Shown here: in pieces, positions 17,409 to 26,170 of the stretch
Position numbering within the stretch: the stretch's first letter is position 1
How the letters are laid out: each line of letters starts with the position of its first letter
NCBI GenBank assembly: GCA_002840675.1
Contig: PHBR01000026.1
Span: 1 to 43,745 of the forward strand
Length of the DNA stretch: 43,745 bases
Origin: Chloroflexi bacterium HGW-Chloroflexi-9
Lineage (GTDB): Bacteria; Chloroflexota; Dehalococcoidia; UBA2979
Reading direction: 5' to 3'
Translations under genes and position numbers: made by a program
The notes under the pieces: model-generated
What the model saw: only the letters and a program-made list of their open reading frames with translations
Database searches by the model: none
Told to the model about the DNA's origin: nothing

Positions 17409-19838
17409 GTGGACTGGAACGATTCCGAAGAACAGGTGATCTTCCGTGCGCAGGTCCGGGAGGTCATTGAGACAAAGCTGCCGGAACGCTATCGACGGTC
17501 GTCGGGAGCGGAGGAGGGCGCCGGCAGCTGGCAGTCCGACCGCATCTCGAAGGACCCGGAGGCCCGGCAGGCCGCGACGGACTGGGCTAACGCCCTCGCC
17601 GAGCGAGGGTGGATCGCGCCGCACTGGCCGAAGGAATACGGCGGCGCCGGCCTGACCCCGATGGAGCAGTTCGTCTTCAAGCAGGAGATGGCGCAGGCGC
17701 AGGCCCCGGGCGTGGGCGGCATGGGCGTCTCGCTGCTCGGCCCCACCCTGATCGTGCACGGCACGGAGGCCCAGCGCGCCGAGCACCTGCCCCGCATCCT
17801 GTCAGGCGAAGTCGCCTGGGCGGAGGGCTACTCGGAGCCGGGCGCCGGCTCGGATCTCGCCTCTCTGCAGACGCGCGCGATCAAGGACGGTGACGACTAC
17901 GTCATCAACGGCCAGAAGATCTGGACCTCCGGCGCACACACGGCGGACTGGCTCTTCGCGCTGGTCCGGACGGACCCGGAGGCGCCGAAGCACCGCGGCA
18001 TCTCCTTCCTGATGATGGATATCCACACGCCCGGCCTGAACGTGCGGCCCCTGATCAACATGGCCTGGGAGCACGGCTTCAACGAAACGTTCTTCGAGGA
18101 CGTGCGGGTGCCGGCCAAGAACCTCGTCGGCGACGAGAACCGCGGCTGGTACGTCGGCGCGTCGCTGCTCGACTTCGAGCGCTCGAACATCGCCGGCGCG
18201 ATCGAGAACCGCCGGACCCTCACCGACCTCATCTCCTACGTCACGAGCGAGGCCGGGCGGGGGCAGTCGCGCCTTTCGGAAAGCGACGCGCTGCGGCACG
18301 AGGTCGCGGAGGCCTACGTGCAGACGGAAGTGCTGTTCAACTTCTCCTTCCGGATCATCTCGATGCAGAACCGCGGACTGATCCCGAACTACGAGGCCTC
18401 CACGAGCAAGCTCTTCAACTCGGAGCTCGTTCAGCGTGCCGCGCGGCTCGGCACGAAGGTGTTCGGGCTGTACGGCAACCTGTGGGACCGTCATGACCCG
18501 CGCGCACCGATGGGTGCGCAGTTCACGCGCCGCTACGTGACCTCGATCCCGAGCACGATTGCGGCGGGCTCGTCGGAGATCCAGCGCAACATCATCGCGA
18601 CCCGCGGCCTCGGGCTGCCTCGCCCTGAACGGCCGAGCGAGGTCCACGTGGCACAACCCCTGGCCGGCGTCCGTGTGATCGAGGTTGGTGGCTCGCTCGC
18701 CGCGGCGAGCGCGACAAATCTCTTCGCCGACTTCGGCGCCTCGGTGGTGATGCTCGAGCCCCTGGCCGGTGGCCAGGTGCGCCGCCTGCCGCCGTTCCCG
18801 GACGACCGCCCAGACCTGAACAGCGGCGCGGTCCATCTCTCCACGAACACGGGCAAGCGCTCCGTCGCGCTCGACATCACCAGCCCGTCCGGGCGCGAGG
18901 TGCTGGGCCGGCTGGCGCACGACGCCGACCTCGTCGTCATCGAACTGCCGGCCGAGGAGGCTCGGCGCACCCTCGCCGCGATCGGAGACGACGGCCCGAG
19001 CACCATCGCGATCACCCCGCACGGCCTGGACGGACCGTTCGCCGAGCGGCGCGAGAACGACACGTCCGTCTTCGCCTGGACCACGCGGATGCACCTGCAC
19101 GCGCGGCCCGGCGATCCGCCGCTGCGGTACGCCCCGCACCTCGCGACGATGCAGGTGGGGAGCACGGCGGCGGCGGTCGGGTACGCCGCGATCTGGGCGG
19201 CCCGCCACGGCCAGCCGCGCCGGGCGATCGAGGTCGCCGGCGTCGAGGCGCTCGCCGGGAACGTCGATTCGTTCTTCCTCACCTGGTCGTTCACCGGGGC
19301 CGAACAGCCCCGGACGCCGGGGCGTTCGAAGGCTGCCTACCCCGCCGGCAACTACCGCTGCAAGGACGGCTGGGTGATGTTCGCCGCGGCCGGCGACCGC
19401 TTCTTCGCCCGCCTCTGCCAGGCGCTCGGCCAGCCTGACCTCCCGAAGGATCCACGGTTCGCCACGCCGCTCGCGAAGGCCGAGCACTGGGACGACTTCA
19501 TGACGTACCTGGGCCCGTGGCTGGAGACGCGCACCCGCACGGAGGTGGTGACCGAACTACAGGCGTTCGGCGTGATGGTCGCGCCGGTGCTGACCCCACC
19601 CGAGGTGCTCGCCGACCCCCAGGCGGTGGCGCGCGGTTCGTTCGTCACGCTGGACCAGCCGGGCCTCGGCAAGGTCACCCTGCCCGGGCCACCGTTCCGC
19701 CTGCGCGAGGAGGGCGATAACGCCTGGTGCGCACGGCCGGCGCCGCGCCTCGGCGAAGACACAGCGAACGTGCTGGACGCGGCCGGGTACACGCGGGACG
19801 AACAGATCGCGCTCTTCCGCGCGGGCGTGACGGGATAG
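17409..19838 (+). CDS. Acyl-CoA dehydrogenase fused to family III CoA-transferase
   Basis: One 809-residue frame holds two enzymes. Residues 1 to ~405 are a complete acyl-CoA dehydrogenase: IAPHWPKEYGGAGLTPMEQ, FAD-binding AEGYSEPGAGSDLASLQ, INGQKIWTSGAHTADW, and the family ending SSEIQRNIIATRGLGLPR. After PERPSEVH, residue 414 starts a CaiB/BaiF domain (VAQPLAGVRVIEVGGSLA) running to the end. It matches the protein at 11963 throughout and also lacks the catalytic Asp (APHLATMQVGSTAAAV). GTG 18648, with AGG five bases upstream, could restart translation and make the second part alone. The start chosen is GTG 17409, giving the usual WNDSEEQ opening; GTG 17379 is an alternative. Confidence 0.9.
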   Translation: MDWNDSEEQVIFRAQVREVIETKLPERYRRSSGAEEGAGSWQSDRISKDPEARQAATDWANALAERGWIAPHWPKEYGGAGLTPMEQFVFKQEMAQAQAPGVGGMGVSLLGPTLIVHGTEAQRAEHLPRILSGEVAWAEGYSEPGAGSDLASLQTRAIKDGDDYVINGQKIWTSGAHTADWLFALVRTDPEAPKHRGISFLMMDIHTPGLNVRPLINMAWEHGFNETFFEDVRVPAKNLVGDENRGWYVGASLLDFERSNIAGAIENRRTLTDLISYVTSEAGRGQSRLSESDALRHEVAEAYVQTEVLFNFSFRIISMQNRGLIPNYEASTSKLFNSELVQRAARLGTKVFGLYGNLWDRHDPRAPMGAQFTRRYVTSIPSTIAAGSSEIQRNIIATRGLGLPRPERPSEVHVAQPLAGVRVIEVGGSLAAASATNLFADFGASVVMLEPLAGGQVRRLPPFPDDRPDLNSGAVHLSTNTGKRSVALDITSPSGREVLGRLAHDADLVVIELPAEEARRTLAAIGDDGPSTIAITPHGLDGPFAERRENDTSVFAWTTRMHLHARPGDPPLRYAPHLATMQVGSTAAAVGYAAIWAARHGQPRRAIEVAGVEALAGNVDSFFLTWSFTGAEQPRTPGRSKAAYPAGNYRCKDGWVMFAAAGDRFFARLCQALGQPDLPKDPRFATPLAKAEHWDDFMTYLGPWLETRTRTEVVTELQAFGVMVAPVLTPPEVLADPQAVARGSFVTLDQPGLGKVTLPGPPFRLREEGDNAWCARPAPRLGEDTANVLDAAGYTRDEQIALFRAGVTG

Positions 19839-19843
19839 CGGCC

Positions 19844-21094
19844 ATGACCTCACAACTGCTCGCCGGACTCCGGGTGCTCGAACTGAGCGAGGTCTGGGCG
19901 GGCCCCACCGCCGGGTCGCTGCTTGGCGACCTCGGCGCGGACGTGATCAAGGTGGAGTCGTACCCGCGCGCCTCACAGACGCGCGGCTTCGCGGAGGGCG
20001 GCGCGGTGAAGGCCGGCGATGGCCCCACGTACGAACGCGGATCGATCCACCACGTCGCGAACCGGAACAAGCGCAACATCACGCTCAACCTCCGCCACGA
20101 GGCCGGCGCGGAGCCGTTCCGGCGCCTCGTCCAGTCCGCGAGCGTGCTGTACGAGGGGTATTCCGCCGGCACGATCGACGGCATGGGCTGGGGCTGGGAC
20201 GTCCTGCGCGAGATCAACCCACGCCTCGTGATGATCTCGATGCCCGGCTGGGGCGTGGAGGGGCCGTACCAGGGATACGTGACGCTGGGCTCCGGGCTGG
20301 ACGCCTACCTCGGGCACACGCTGGTGCGGGGCTACCCGGGCGACTCCGCGGAGGAGATCAAGCCCGTCTTCCACTCGGACGCCACGGGCGCACTGGCGCT
20401 GGTGGCGGCGGTGATCACCGGCCTCATGCGCGTGGAGCAGACCGGCAAGGGCTGCTTCATCGACCTCTCGCAGGTGGAGGCGATGGCGTGGCATCTGCCC
20501 GGCCTGTACGCCGAGTGGACGATGAACCACCGCGTAGCCGCCCCGCTCGGGAACGTCGACCCACACATCGTCCCGCACGACATCTACCCCGCCGCCGGCG
20601 ACGACTCGTGGGTCTTCGTCGCCGCCGAGGATGACCGCCAGTGGGCCGGCCTCACCTCCGCGCTCGGGCACCCGGAGTGGGCGCAGGACGGGCACGCGTG
20701 GGCGACGGTCGTCGGGCGCCTGCGCGACCGCGCCGCCGTGGATGCCGCCATCACGGAGGTCACGCGCCGGCACGCCTCCTTCGATGTGTCCGAGATGATC
20801 CAGGAGGCGGGCGCCATCGCCGCCCCGGCGGCGCGGCCGGGTGAACTCGCCGCCAGCCCGCAACTGCACTCACGCGACTGGTTCCAGATGGTGGACCACC
20901 GGTACGCGGGCGTGAACATGATGCCGGGCTTCCTCTGGTCGATCGCGCCGGACGCGCCCTCCTGGGACCGCGCCTGCGGCCTCGTCGGCGAGCACCTGGA
21001 CGAGGTCCTCGCGGAGGTCGGCTACTCCCCGGCGGAGGTCGCCGCACTGGAGGCCGCCGGCGTGATCGGGCGTTCCTACCAGGCGCCCACCTAG
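19844..21094 (+). CDS. CaiB/BaiF family III CoA-transferase, catalytic-type subunit (pair B)
   Basis: A 416-residue protein that starts six bases after the fusion gene ends and so is almost certainly cotranslated. It aligns without gaps at its start with the protein at 10687 (MTSQLLAGLR, LLGDLGADVIKVESYPR, NRNKRNITLNLRHEAG, SMPGWGVEGPYQGY) and has the likely catalytic Asp at D179 in FHSDATGALAL. With the Asp-less domain of the fusion protein it should form a two-part CoA-transferase. The neighbouring dehydrogenase implies that the acyl-CoA made is then oxidised. The substrate is unknown. Confidence 0.92.
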   Translation: MTSQLLAGLRVLELSEVWAGPTAGSLLGDLGADVIKVESYPRASQTRGFAEGGAVKAGDGPTYERGSIHHVANRNKRNITLNLRHEAGAEPFRRLVQSASVLYEGYSAGTIDGMGWGWDVLREINPRLVMISMPGWGVEGPYQGYVTLGSGLDAYLGHTLVRGYPGDSAEEIKPVFHSDATGALALVAAVITGLMRVEQTGKGCFIDLSQVEAMAWHLPGLYAEWTMNHRVAAPLGNVDPHIVPHDIYPAAGDDSWVFVAAEDDRQWAGLTSALGHPEWAQDGHAWATVVGRLRDRAAVDAAITEVTRRHASFDVSEMIQEAGAIAAPAARPGELAASPQLHSRDWFQMVDHRYAGVNMMPGFLWSIAPDAPSWDRACGLVGEHLDEVLAEVGYSPAEVAALEAAGVIGRSYQAPT

Positions 21095-21138
21095 CCGCTC
21101 CCGAGGGGAGCCAGCCAGGTACACGGGCAGGGGCGGTT

Positions 21139-21603
21139 CTAACGAAGCGACTCCTGATAGGAGCGCTCAGCAGTGCCCCAGAGCGTCCTGATGTGCGCCA
21201 GGACGGCAGTGATCTCAGCGGCGGTCAACTGCTCCCCAAACGCGGGCATGCCCGAGATGATCCCGGAGCCCCCATAGGCCGCCTGCCCGCCCACCGTGAC
21301 GATCTCGATGAGGACCTCGTCCGGGTGGTGCCATGTGTGCCCGGATACGTCGTGAGGCGGCGCTGGCAGGGTGCCGTCGGGGCGTCGCGACTGCCAGTTC
21401 GGCTGTCCCTCACCGCGTTCCCCATGACAGGTCGCGCAGTTCGCGGCGTAGACCGCCCGGCCCAACTCAAGCGCATCGGAATCCACCGCGAGACTGCCGA
21501 GATCGTCGACCGTGCCGCTGCAGGCACCGAGCAGGACCCCCACGAGCGTGAGGATGGCGAGCGCCCTCCCTCGGCGTCGCGGAACACTCCTGGATGCCAT
21601 CAT
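21139..21603 (-). CDS. Cytochrome c lipoprotein (single heme)
   Basis: A 154-residue protein. The signal peptide ends in lipobox LLGAC (Cys28), so it is anchored to the outer face of the membrane. Heme attachment is C56-A-T-C59-H60, and M119 in GMPAF is the probable sixth ligand. The shape is that of a class I cytochrome c as in mono-heme electron carriers (GRAVYAANCATCHGERGEG). It is the last gene of the copper run; the SHOCT gene ends 3 bp before its start. A role in electron delivery to copper proteins or oxidases is inferred from position. Confidence 0.93.
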   Translation of the reverse strand: MMASRSVPRRRGRALAILTLVGVLLGACSGTVDDLGSLAVDSDALELGRAVYAANCATCHGERGEGQPNWQSRRPDGTLPAPPHDVSGHTWHHPDEVLIEIVTVGGQAAYGGSGIISGMPAFGEQLTAAEITAVLAHIRTLWGTAERSYQESLR

Positions 21604-21606
21604 GAG

Positions 21607-21852
21607 CTAGCCGGTGGACCGGTGTTCGCGCAGGTCTTGCAGGATCTGCTGGAAGTGCTCGCGGTCGATGTCGCCCCGGGCGTACGCGCGGCGGGCCTCC
21701 TCTTCCGCGGAACCCGCGCGGCCCCTCCCAGGCGCGATCAGCGAGCGGAGCGCGAGCCCGACGACCAACAGGATTGGCAGCCAGACCAGCAGCATCATGA
21801 TGCTCATGGACAGCCACTCACCTGAGTTCCACTCACCGTGCCAGTGCCACAT
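21607..21852 (-). CDS. Small membrane protein with SHOCT domain
   Basis: An 81-residue protein. It starts with a His/Trp-rich head (MWHWHGEWNSGEW), has one membrane span at about residues 15-37 (IMMLLVWLPILLVVGLAL), and ends with a SHOCT motif: ARRAYARGDIDREHFQQILQDL. SHOCT domains are short oligomerisation tails of membrane proteins. Such proteins often accompany copper ATPases and cytochromes. The His/Trp/Met-rich head could bind copper, which is inference. It lies between the ATPase and cytochrome c genes. Confidence 0.85.
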   Translation of the reverse strand: MWHWHGEWNSGEWLSMSIMMLLVWLPILLVVGLALRSLIAPGRGRAGSAEEEARRAYARGDIDREHFQQILQDLREHRSTG

Positions 21853-21946
21853 TGGGCGCCTCCTCGACTTACCCCTCCATTGTTGCGCACGAAGGCGGGT
21901 CCGCAGCCCGAAGAACGTCCTGCATTCCAACGCCGCGAGTCCTGAC

Positions 21947-24133
21947 CTATCGCCCGAAGCCCTCCCGTAGGTCGACCCGGCGGAGCAACTGGGCGTTCAC
22001 GGCGACGATGATCGTGGAGAGGCTCATGAATACCGCGCCGAGTGCAGGCGGCAACACGAACCCGGCCCAGGCCAGCACGCCGGCCGCCAGCGGGATTGCC
22101 ACCACGTTGTACCCGGTCGCCCAGACGAGGTTCTGCACCATCTTCCGGTACGAGGCCGCCGACAGCCGGATTACCCCCACGACCGAGCGTGGGTCGTCAG
22201 ACGCGAGGACCACGCCTGCGGACTCGATCGCCACGTCAGTCCCCGCACCGATCGCCAGCCCGACATCGGCCTGCGCCAGCGCCGGTGCGTCGTTCACGCC
22301 GTCGCCGACCATCGCCACGCGCAGCCCGCGCTGCTGAAGGGCCACCACCTGCTCCGCCTTGTGCTCGGGCAGCACCTCTGCGAACACCTCGTCGATCCCC
22401 AGGTCGGCGGCGACCGCCTCGGCGACGCTGCGGGCGTCGCCCGTCACCATCGCGACCTGCACACCAAGCGCGTGCAGCAGCGCGACGGCTTCACGGGACT
22501 CCGGACGGACCTGGTCCTCCAGGGCCAGCGAGCCCTCGACCTCGCCGTCACGCAGCAGGTAGAGGACGGTCGCCCCTCGCGCACGCCATTGCTCGATGGG
22601 CATGGCCCCTGACGCCGGCACCTCGATCCCCCGTTCGCGCAGCCGCCGAGGGCCGACCACCTCGACGTCGACGCCATCGACGACTCCACGGACGCCGCGC
22701 CCCGGGTCGGCGGTGAAGGACGACACGGGCGCAATCGTGAGCTGCGCGCGAGCGCGCTCGACGATGGCCCGCGCGAGCGGGTGCTCCGACTCGGCCTCGA
22801 CGGAGCCGGCAAGCCGGAGCATTGCCGCCTCGTCGCCATCGGCCGCCCAGAGGCCGGTCACACGCGGCCGCCCGAGGGTGAGCGTCCCGGTCTTGTCGAA
22901 GAGCACGATGTCCAGTTGACGCGTCCGCTCCAGGGCGAGCCGGTCCTTCACCAGGATGCCGTTACGGGCCGAGACCTCGGTCGAGATCGCGATCACCAAC
23001 GGGATCGCGAGCCCGAGGGCGTGGGGGCAGGCGATCACCAGCACGGTGACCGTACGGGCGATCGCTTCGTCCACCTCGCCGATGAGGGCCCAGACCACGA
23101 ACGTCACGAGGCCCGCGCCGATCGCGACGTAAAAGAGCAGCGCCGCGGCCCGGTCCGCGATCGCCTGGGCGCGCGAGCGGGACTGTTGCGCCTGAGCGAC
23201 CAGACGCTGGATGCCGGCGAGCGCGGTGTCGTCGCCGACCGCGTCCACGCGGACACGGACGGCGGACCCAAGCGCGACGGTAGCAGCCGCGACGCGGTCG
23301 CCTTGCTCGCGTAGGACTGGGCGCGACTCACCCGTCAGCATGGACTCGTCGAAGTCGGCCTGCCCGGATTCCACCGTGCCGTCAGCGGGGACACGAGCGC
23401 CCGGGCGGACGAGGACGACGTCACCGGCCTGAAGGTCCGAGATCGGGACGATCCGCGTCTCGTCACCGTCGACCAGTTCCGCCTCGTCCGGGAGGAGTTC
23501 CGCAAGGGCGGCCAACGCGCCACGGGTCAGACCCAGTGCGCGCATCTCCTGCCAATGGCCGAGCAGCATCACCGTCACAAGCGCTGCGAGCTCCCACCAG
23601 AAATCGAGGTCGACCCACCCGAACTCGTACGCCACCGACGATGCGAACGCGACGGTGATGGCGAGTGAGATGAGCAACATCATTCCCGGCTGGCGGAGCC
23701 GGACCTCGTCCCAGCCGCCCTTCAGGAAGACCCGTCCGCCGTACAGAAAGACGACCGATCCGAGGACAGGCGAGACCAGCGCATGGCCGGGCACCGCCGC
23801 GAGCGAGTAGCCGAGCCAGTGCTGCACCATCTCGCTGAAGGCGACCGTGGGGACGGTCAGGACAAGCGAGAGCCAGAAGAGGCGTCGGAACGCCTCGGGG
23901 TCGTGCCCCGCGTGCTTGTCATGGCCGGCATGCGCGTCGTGACTGCCGCGGCGGCCGTGTCCTTCGTGCTCTCCGTGGCTGCTGTGGGCGCCATGGGCCT
24001 GCCCCAGAGCGCCACTCTCGGTGCCGCTTGCCGTCTGAGGCGCATCGGCCGCCGCGTGCTTGCTGTGGTCGTGGGTCCCCCCGGAAGGGTGGGCGGGAGT
24101 GGAATGCTTCGAGTGGTCGTGTGGCGCTGGCAT
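21947..24133 (-). CDS. copB: Heavy-metal P-type ATPase, CopB-type copper/silver exporter
   Basis: A 728-residue P1B-type ATPase. Residues 1-80 are extremely His-rich (repeated HDHSKH, HGEHEGH, HAGHDKH), replacing the Cys-type metal domains of CopA. Key motifs are TGES (267-270), CPH in the membrane metal site (369-371), DKTGT phosphorylation site (413-417), HP (451-452) and GDGVND (610-615). Later spans carry YNVVAIPLA and [14 protein letters not shown] plus the MSxST motif defines the CopB (P1B-3) group, which exports copper or silver. The ATG at 24133 has AAAGGAG upstream. The ECF sigma gene precedes it by 59 bp and is probably its regulator. Confidence 0.95.
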   Translation of the reverse strand: MPAPHDHSKHSTPAHPSGGTHDHSKHAAADAPQTASGTESGALGQAHGAHSSHGEHEGHGRRGSHDAHAGHDKHAGHDPEAFRRLFWLSLVLTVPTVAFSEMVQHWLGYSLAAVPGHALVSPVLGSVVFLYGGRVFLKGGWDEVRLRQPGMMLLISLAITVAFASSVAYEFGWVDLDFWWELAALVTVMLLGHWQEMRALGLTRGALAALAELLPDEAELVDGDETRIVPISDLQAGDVVLVRPGARVPADGTVESGQADFDESMLTGESRPVLREQGDRVAAATVALGSAVRVRVDAVGDDTALAGIQRLVAQAQQSRSRAQAIADRAAALLFYVAIGAGLVTFVVWALIGEVDEAIARTVTVLVIACPHALGLAIPLVIAISTEVSARNGILVKDRLALERTRQLDIVLFDKTGTLTLGRPRVTGLWAADGDEAAMLRLAGSVEAESEHPLARAIVERARAQLTIAPVSSFTADPGRGVRGVVDGVDVEVVGPRRLRERGIEVPASGAMPIEQWRARGATVLYLLRDGEVEGSLALEDQVRPESREAVALLHALGVQVAMVTGDARSVAEAVAADLGIDEVFAEVLPEHKAEQVVALQQRGLRVAMVGDGVNDAPALAQADVGLAIGAGTDVAIESAGVVLASDDPRSVVGVIRLSAASYRKMVQNLVWATGYNVVAIPLAAGVLAWAGFVLPPALGAVFMSLSTIIVAVNAQLLRRVDLREGFGR

Positions 24134-24192
24134 GGCGTCGGCTCCTTTCGAGGACGTGGTTCGCCTCTGTAGACGCAGCCACCCGCCGCGGA

Positions 24193-24759
24193 TTACAGCA
24201 CCGGTGCCGTCTCGCACGTGCAGTCGAGGCAGCCGTGGTCCGCACAGACGCGACACGTCGCCTCGAGCGACTCGCGCAGAGCCCGGCGGGCCCGATGTCG
24301 CCGAACGTTCAGGTTGTTGGTCGTCAGCCCGAACTCCGCGGCCACCTCGTGCGGTGGCCGCTCGTCCAGGTCGACCGCAGAGAGCACCGCCGCGTACTCC
24401 GGCCGAAGGGCTGGGAGGAGCGCTCGGAAGCATTCGCACAGCGTGCGCTCGTCTTCCTCTGAGGGGGCGGCGAGGTCATGCCCCTCGTGCAGGCGTTCCG
24501 TCCGGCGATTCTGGACATCCCGCCGACGATAGGCGTCGACGATCGCGTTTCGCAGCACGCGGTAGAACCAGGCGGCGAGCCGCTCTTCGTCGTCGATGTC
24601 GGGTGCTGCGCGGAAGGCCCGGAGGAGCGCCTCCTGCAGGATGTCCTCAGCCAGGTCCGGGTCTGAAATGCGGCGACGCACGAAGGCAAGGTACTGAGAG
24701 CGTCCCGCGCTCAGCGCTTCCTCGACCGGCGTGCGAGTCGTGTGGTCGTGCGCCGTCAC
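24193..24759 (-). CDS. ECF sigma factor with Cys-rich metal-sensing tail (CorE-like)
   Basis: A 188-residue extracytoplasmic-function sigma factor. Region 2 spans about residues 22-85 ([34 protein letters not shown]) and region 4 about 110-165 ([32 protein letters not shown]). The last 20 residues hold C169, C172, H175, C177, C180 and C182 ([14 protein letters not shown]). This arrangement is the hallmark of the CorE group from Myxococcus, in which a Cys-rich C-terminal domain senses copper or cadmium directly and no anti-sigma factor is needed. No anti-sigma gene is present here, which agrees. Its setting beside copB and cupredoxin genes supports copper control. Confidence 0.92.
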   Translation of the reverse strand: MTAHDHTTRTPVEEALSAGRSQYLAFVRRRISDPDLAEDILQEALLRAFRAAPDIDDEERLAAWFYRVLRNAIVDAYRRRDVQNRRTERLHEGHDLAAPSEEDERTLCECFRALLPALRPEYAAVLSAVDLDERPPHEVAAEFGLTTNNLNVRRHRARRALRESLEATCRVCADHGCLDCTCETAPVL

Positions 24760-24774
24760 CGTGCGTACCCGGCC

Positions 24775-24933
24775 TCAGCCGTCCAGAAGGATGGCGAGTG
24801 CAGCCTCGATCGCCTGTCCGCACGGCATCGCCACGGTCGGCATGTTCACGCGGCACGCGGTCGGGTTGTCCAACTTCGCCGCGAGACGGCCCGGGTTGCA
24901 GGTGATCTCGATCGAGGACAGTAGCATCGGCAT
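24775..24933 (-). CDS. 52-residue Cys/Met protein in the copper operon
   Basis: An open frame fills the space between the cupredoxin stop (14 bp upstream) and the sigma factor start (15 bp downstream). AGAGGT lies seven bases before its ATG. The protein starts MPMLLSSIEITCNPGRL and includes NPTACRVNMPTVAMPCGQ, then a hydrophobic helix (IEAALAILL). It has Cys at 12, 27 and 38, and several Met near the last one. The family is not recognised. Position and residues suggest a small copper-binding or sigma-modulating protein, which is inference. ATG 24927 is a second possible start. Confidence 0.6.
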   Translation of the reverse strand: MPMLLSSIEITCNPGRLAAKLDNPTACRVNMPTVAMPCGQAIEAALAILLDG

Positions 24934-24946
24934 GGGGAGACCTCTG

Positions 24947-25390
24947 TCAGCTCACGCGCAGAATGCCGTGCATCCCCGCCTCACGGTGACCGGGCTCGGT
25001 GCAGTAGTAGACGTACTCGCCGACTTCGGTCGCCTCAAACTCGATCATGCCATGCTCGCCTGCTGCCAACGCCATGTGCATCGCCGCCTCGGCGCCGTGC
25101 CCGCCGTGGCCGTTGCCGCTCGTACCGCCGGTCATCGCCATCCGGCCCATCGGCATCAAGTCGACGCTGAAGTCATGCACAAGCGCCCCGCTGTTCTCGA
25201 AGTTGAGCCGCACCCGCTCGCCGCGCTCGACTTCGATGATGGCCGGCTCAAACACGATGTCGCGCATCATCACGCCAACTTCGCGGACGGCAGCATCGTC
25301 GCCCTCGGCATCTGAGCCATCGCCGCCCCCGCAGGCAGCGGCTAGGAGCCCGATCACGGCGAATAGAACCAGCAGCACGACACGTCGCAT
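24947..25390 (-). CDS. Cupredoxin-domain lipoprotein
   Basis: A 147-residue protein with lipobox LAAAC (Cys20). The mature part is a plastocyanin/azurin-like fold: REVGVMMRDIVFEPAIIEV, GALVHDFSV with H72, and YYCTEPGHREAGMHG with C130, H135 and M140. These four are the complete type 1 copper ligands. A Gly/His/Met-rich insert at ~80-107 (MPMGRMAMTGG, GNGHGGHG) may add copper binding. It faces outward, where it could carry electrons or bind surplus copper. The ATG at 25390 has GGAGG upstream. It is the first gene of the sigma/CopB run. Confidence 0.93.
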   Translation of the reverse strand: MRRVVLLVLFAVIGLLAAACGGGDGSDAEGDDAAVREVGVMMRDIVFEPAIIEVERGERVRLNFENSGALVHDFSVDLMPMGRMAMTGGTSGNGHGGHGAEAAMHMALAAGEHGMIEFEATEVGEYVYYCTEPGHREAGMHGILRVS

Positions 25391-25592
25391 ATGACCTCCG
25401 AAGGGAAAGCGGCCCGAACGAAGGATACGCCTGAGGACGCTCGGGCTGCCGCCTTCCGTCACGGCGCTAATGACCCGGCCATGCTGCGGACCGCGAGTAC
25501 CTACGCTGCGCCGGACGGAGAGAAGCGTGCGCCGAACGGCCCACAGAAGTGGCTCACGGGTATGGGGCGCGGCCCTGCTCGCACCATCGCTC

Positions 25593-25964
25593 CTACTGGC
25601 CGGCGTTCGCAGGAAGCACGACCTTGCCGTCTGCGTACACGGCAGCACGCTCCACACCGTCCGCGTCCTTGAACTCCACCAGGTAGACCACGGCGTAGGT
25701 GGAGAGGTCGGTCTCCATGCCTCTGCCGAGGAGGATCATCGAAGCCATGATCTGGTGGCTCTCGCTCATCTCACTGCGCTCGAGAATGGTCGGGGGCGTG
25801 CTGACCGCTTCGCCCGTCTCTTCCTGCCACGCGGTCTTGAACTGCGAACCGACGGTATCCCGCGCCTCCTGGGCCCGCTCCGTGGCGCCCTGCTCTTCGG
25901 ACTCACAACCGACAAGCCCCAGCGCGAGCATCAGCAACAACCCGACCGGAATGTACTTCTTCAT
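25593..25964 (-). CDS. Small lipoprotein, unknown function
   Basis: A 123-residue protein with a clean signal peptide and lipobox LVGC (Cys20), then a charged helix (ATERAQEARDTVGSQFKTAW) and two antiparallel strands (STYAVVYLVEFKDADG, RAAVYADGKVVLP). It carries no heme or metal motif beyond a few Met (MSESHQIMASMILLGRGM). I do not recognise the family. It lies 202 bp upstream of the cupredoxin gene on the same strand, so it may be part of the same region or separately transcribed. The gap between them shows no clear element. Confidence 0.75.
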   Translation of the reverse strand: MKKYIPVGLLLMLALGLVGCESEEQGATERAQEARDTVGSQFKTAWQEETGEAVSTPPTILERSEMSESHQIMASMILLGRGMETDLSTYAVVYLVEFKDADGVERAAVYADGKVVLPANAGQ

Positions 25965-26094
25965 CGAGCGGCCCTCTTCCGTGAATCTTGCGTCCTGACC
26001 GCAGGCTACACGGAGGGCATCTCAGGCCGCACCGAGAGGTCTGCATCCGACAGATGGCCGCGCCCGTCCCGCGACGACGTGCTCGGGGTCAGCA

Positions 26095-26123
26095 TGGACA
26101 CCCCGGATAACATCGGTGATAAT
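26095..26123 (+). promoter_or_regulatory. Sigma-70-type promoter for the COX1/NnrS-like gene
   Basis: TGGACA (26095-26100) and GATAAT (26118-26123) are separated by exactly 17 bp, each one base from consensus. Transcription would start near 26130, about 40 bp before the ATG. It is the best-formed housekeeping promoter in this region. Confidence 0.7.
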
Positions 26124-26170
26124 CCGCGCGCGGTGAGGGTTGGTTCCGGCATACCCCCGGGAGGACTCTC

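Noticed and set aside
17802-19487. 561-residue open frame on the minus strand opposite the dehydrogenase/CoA-transferase fusion
   Set aside because: It is Arg/Gly/Ala/Asp-rich with no motif, and mirrors codon bias of the plus-strand gene, which has complete enzyme domains.
25391-25657. Longer start for the cupredoxin at 24947 (adding 89 residues)
   Set aside because: The extension has no pattern, while ATG 25390 has GGAGG and opens directly into a lipoprotein signal peptide.
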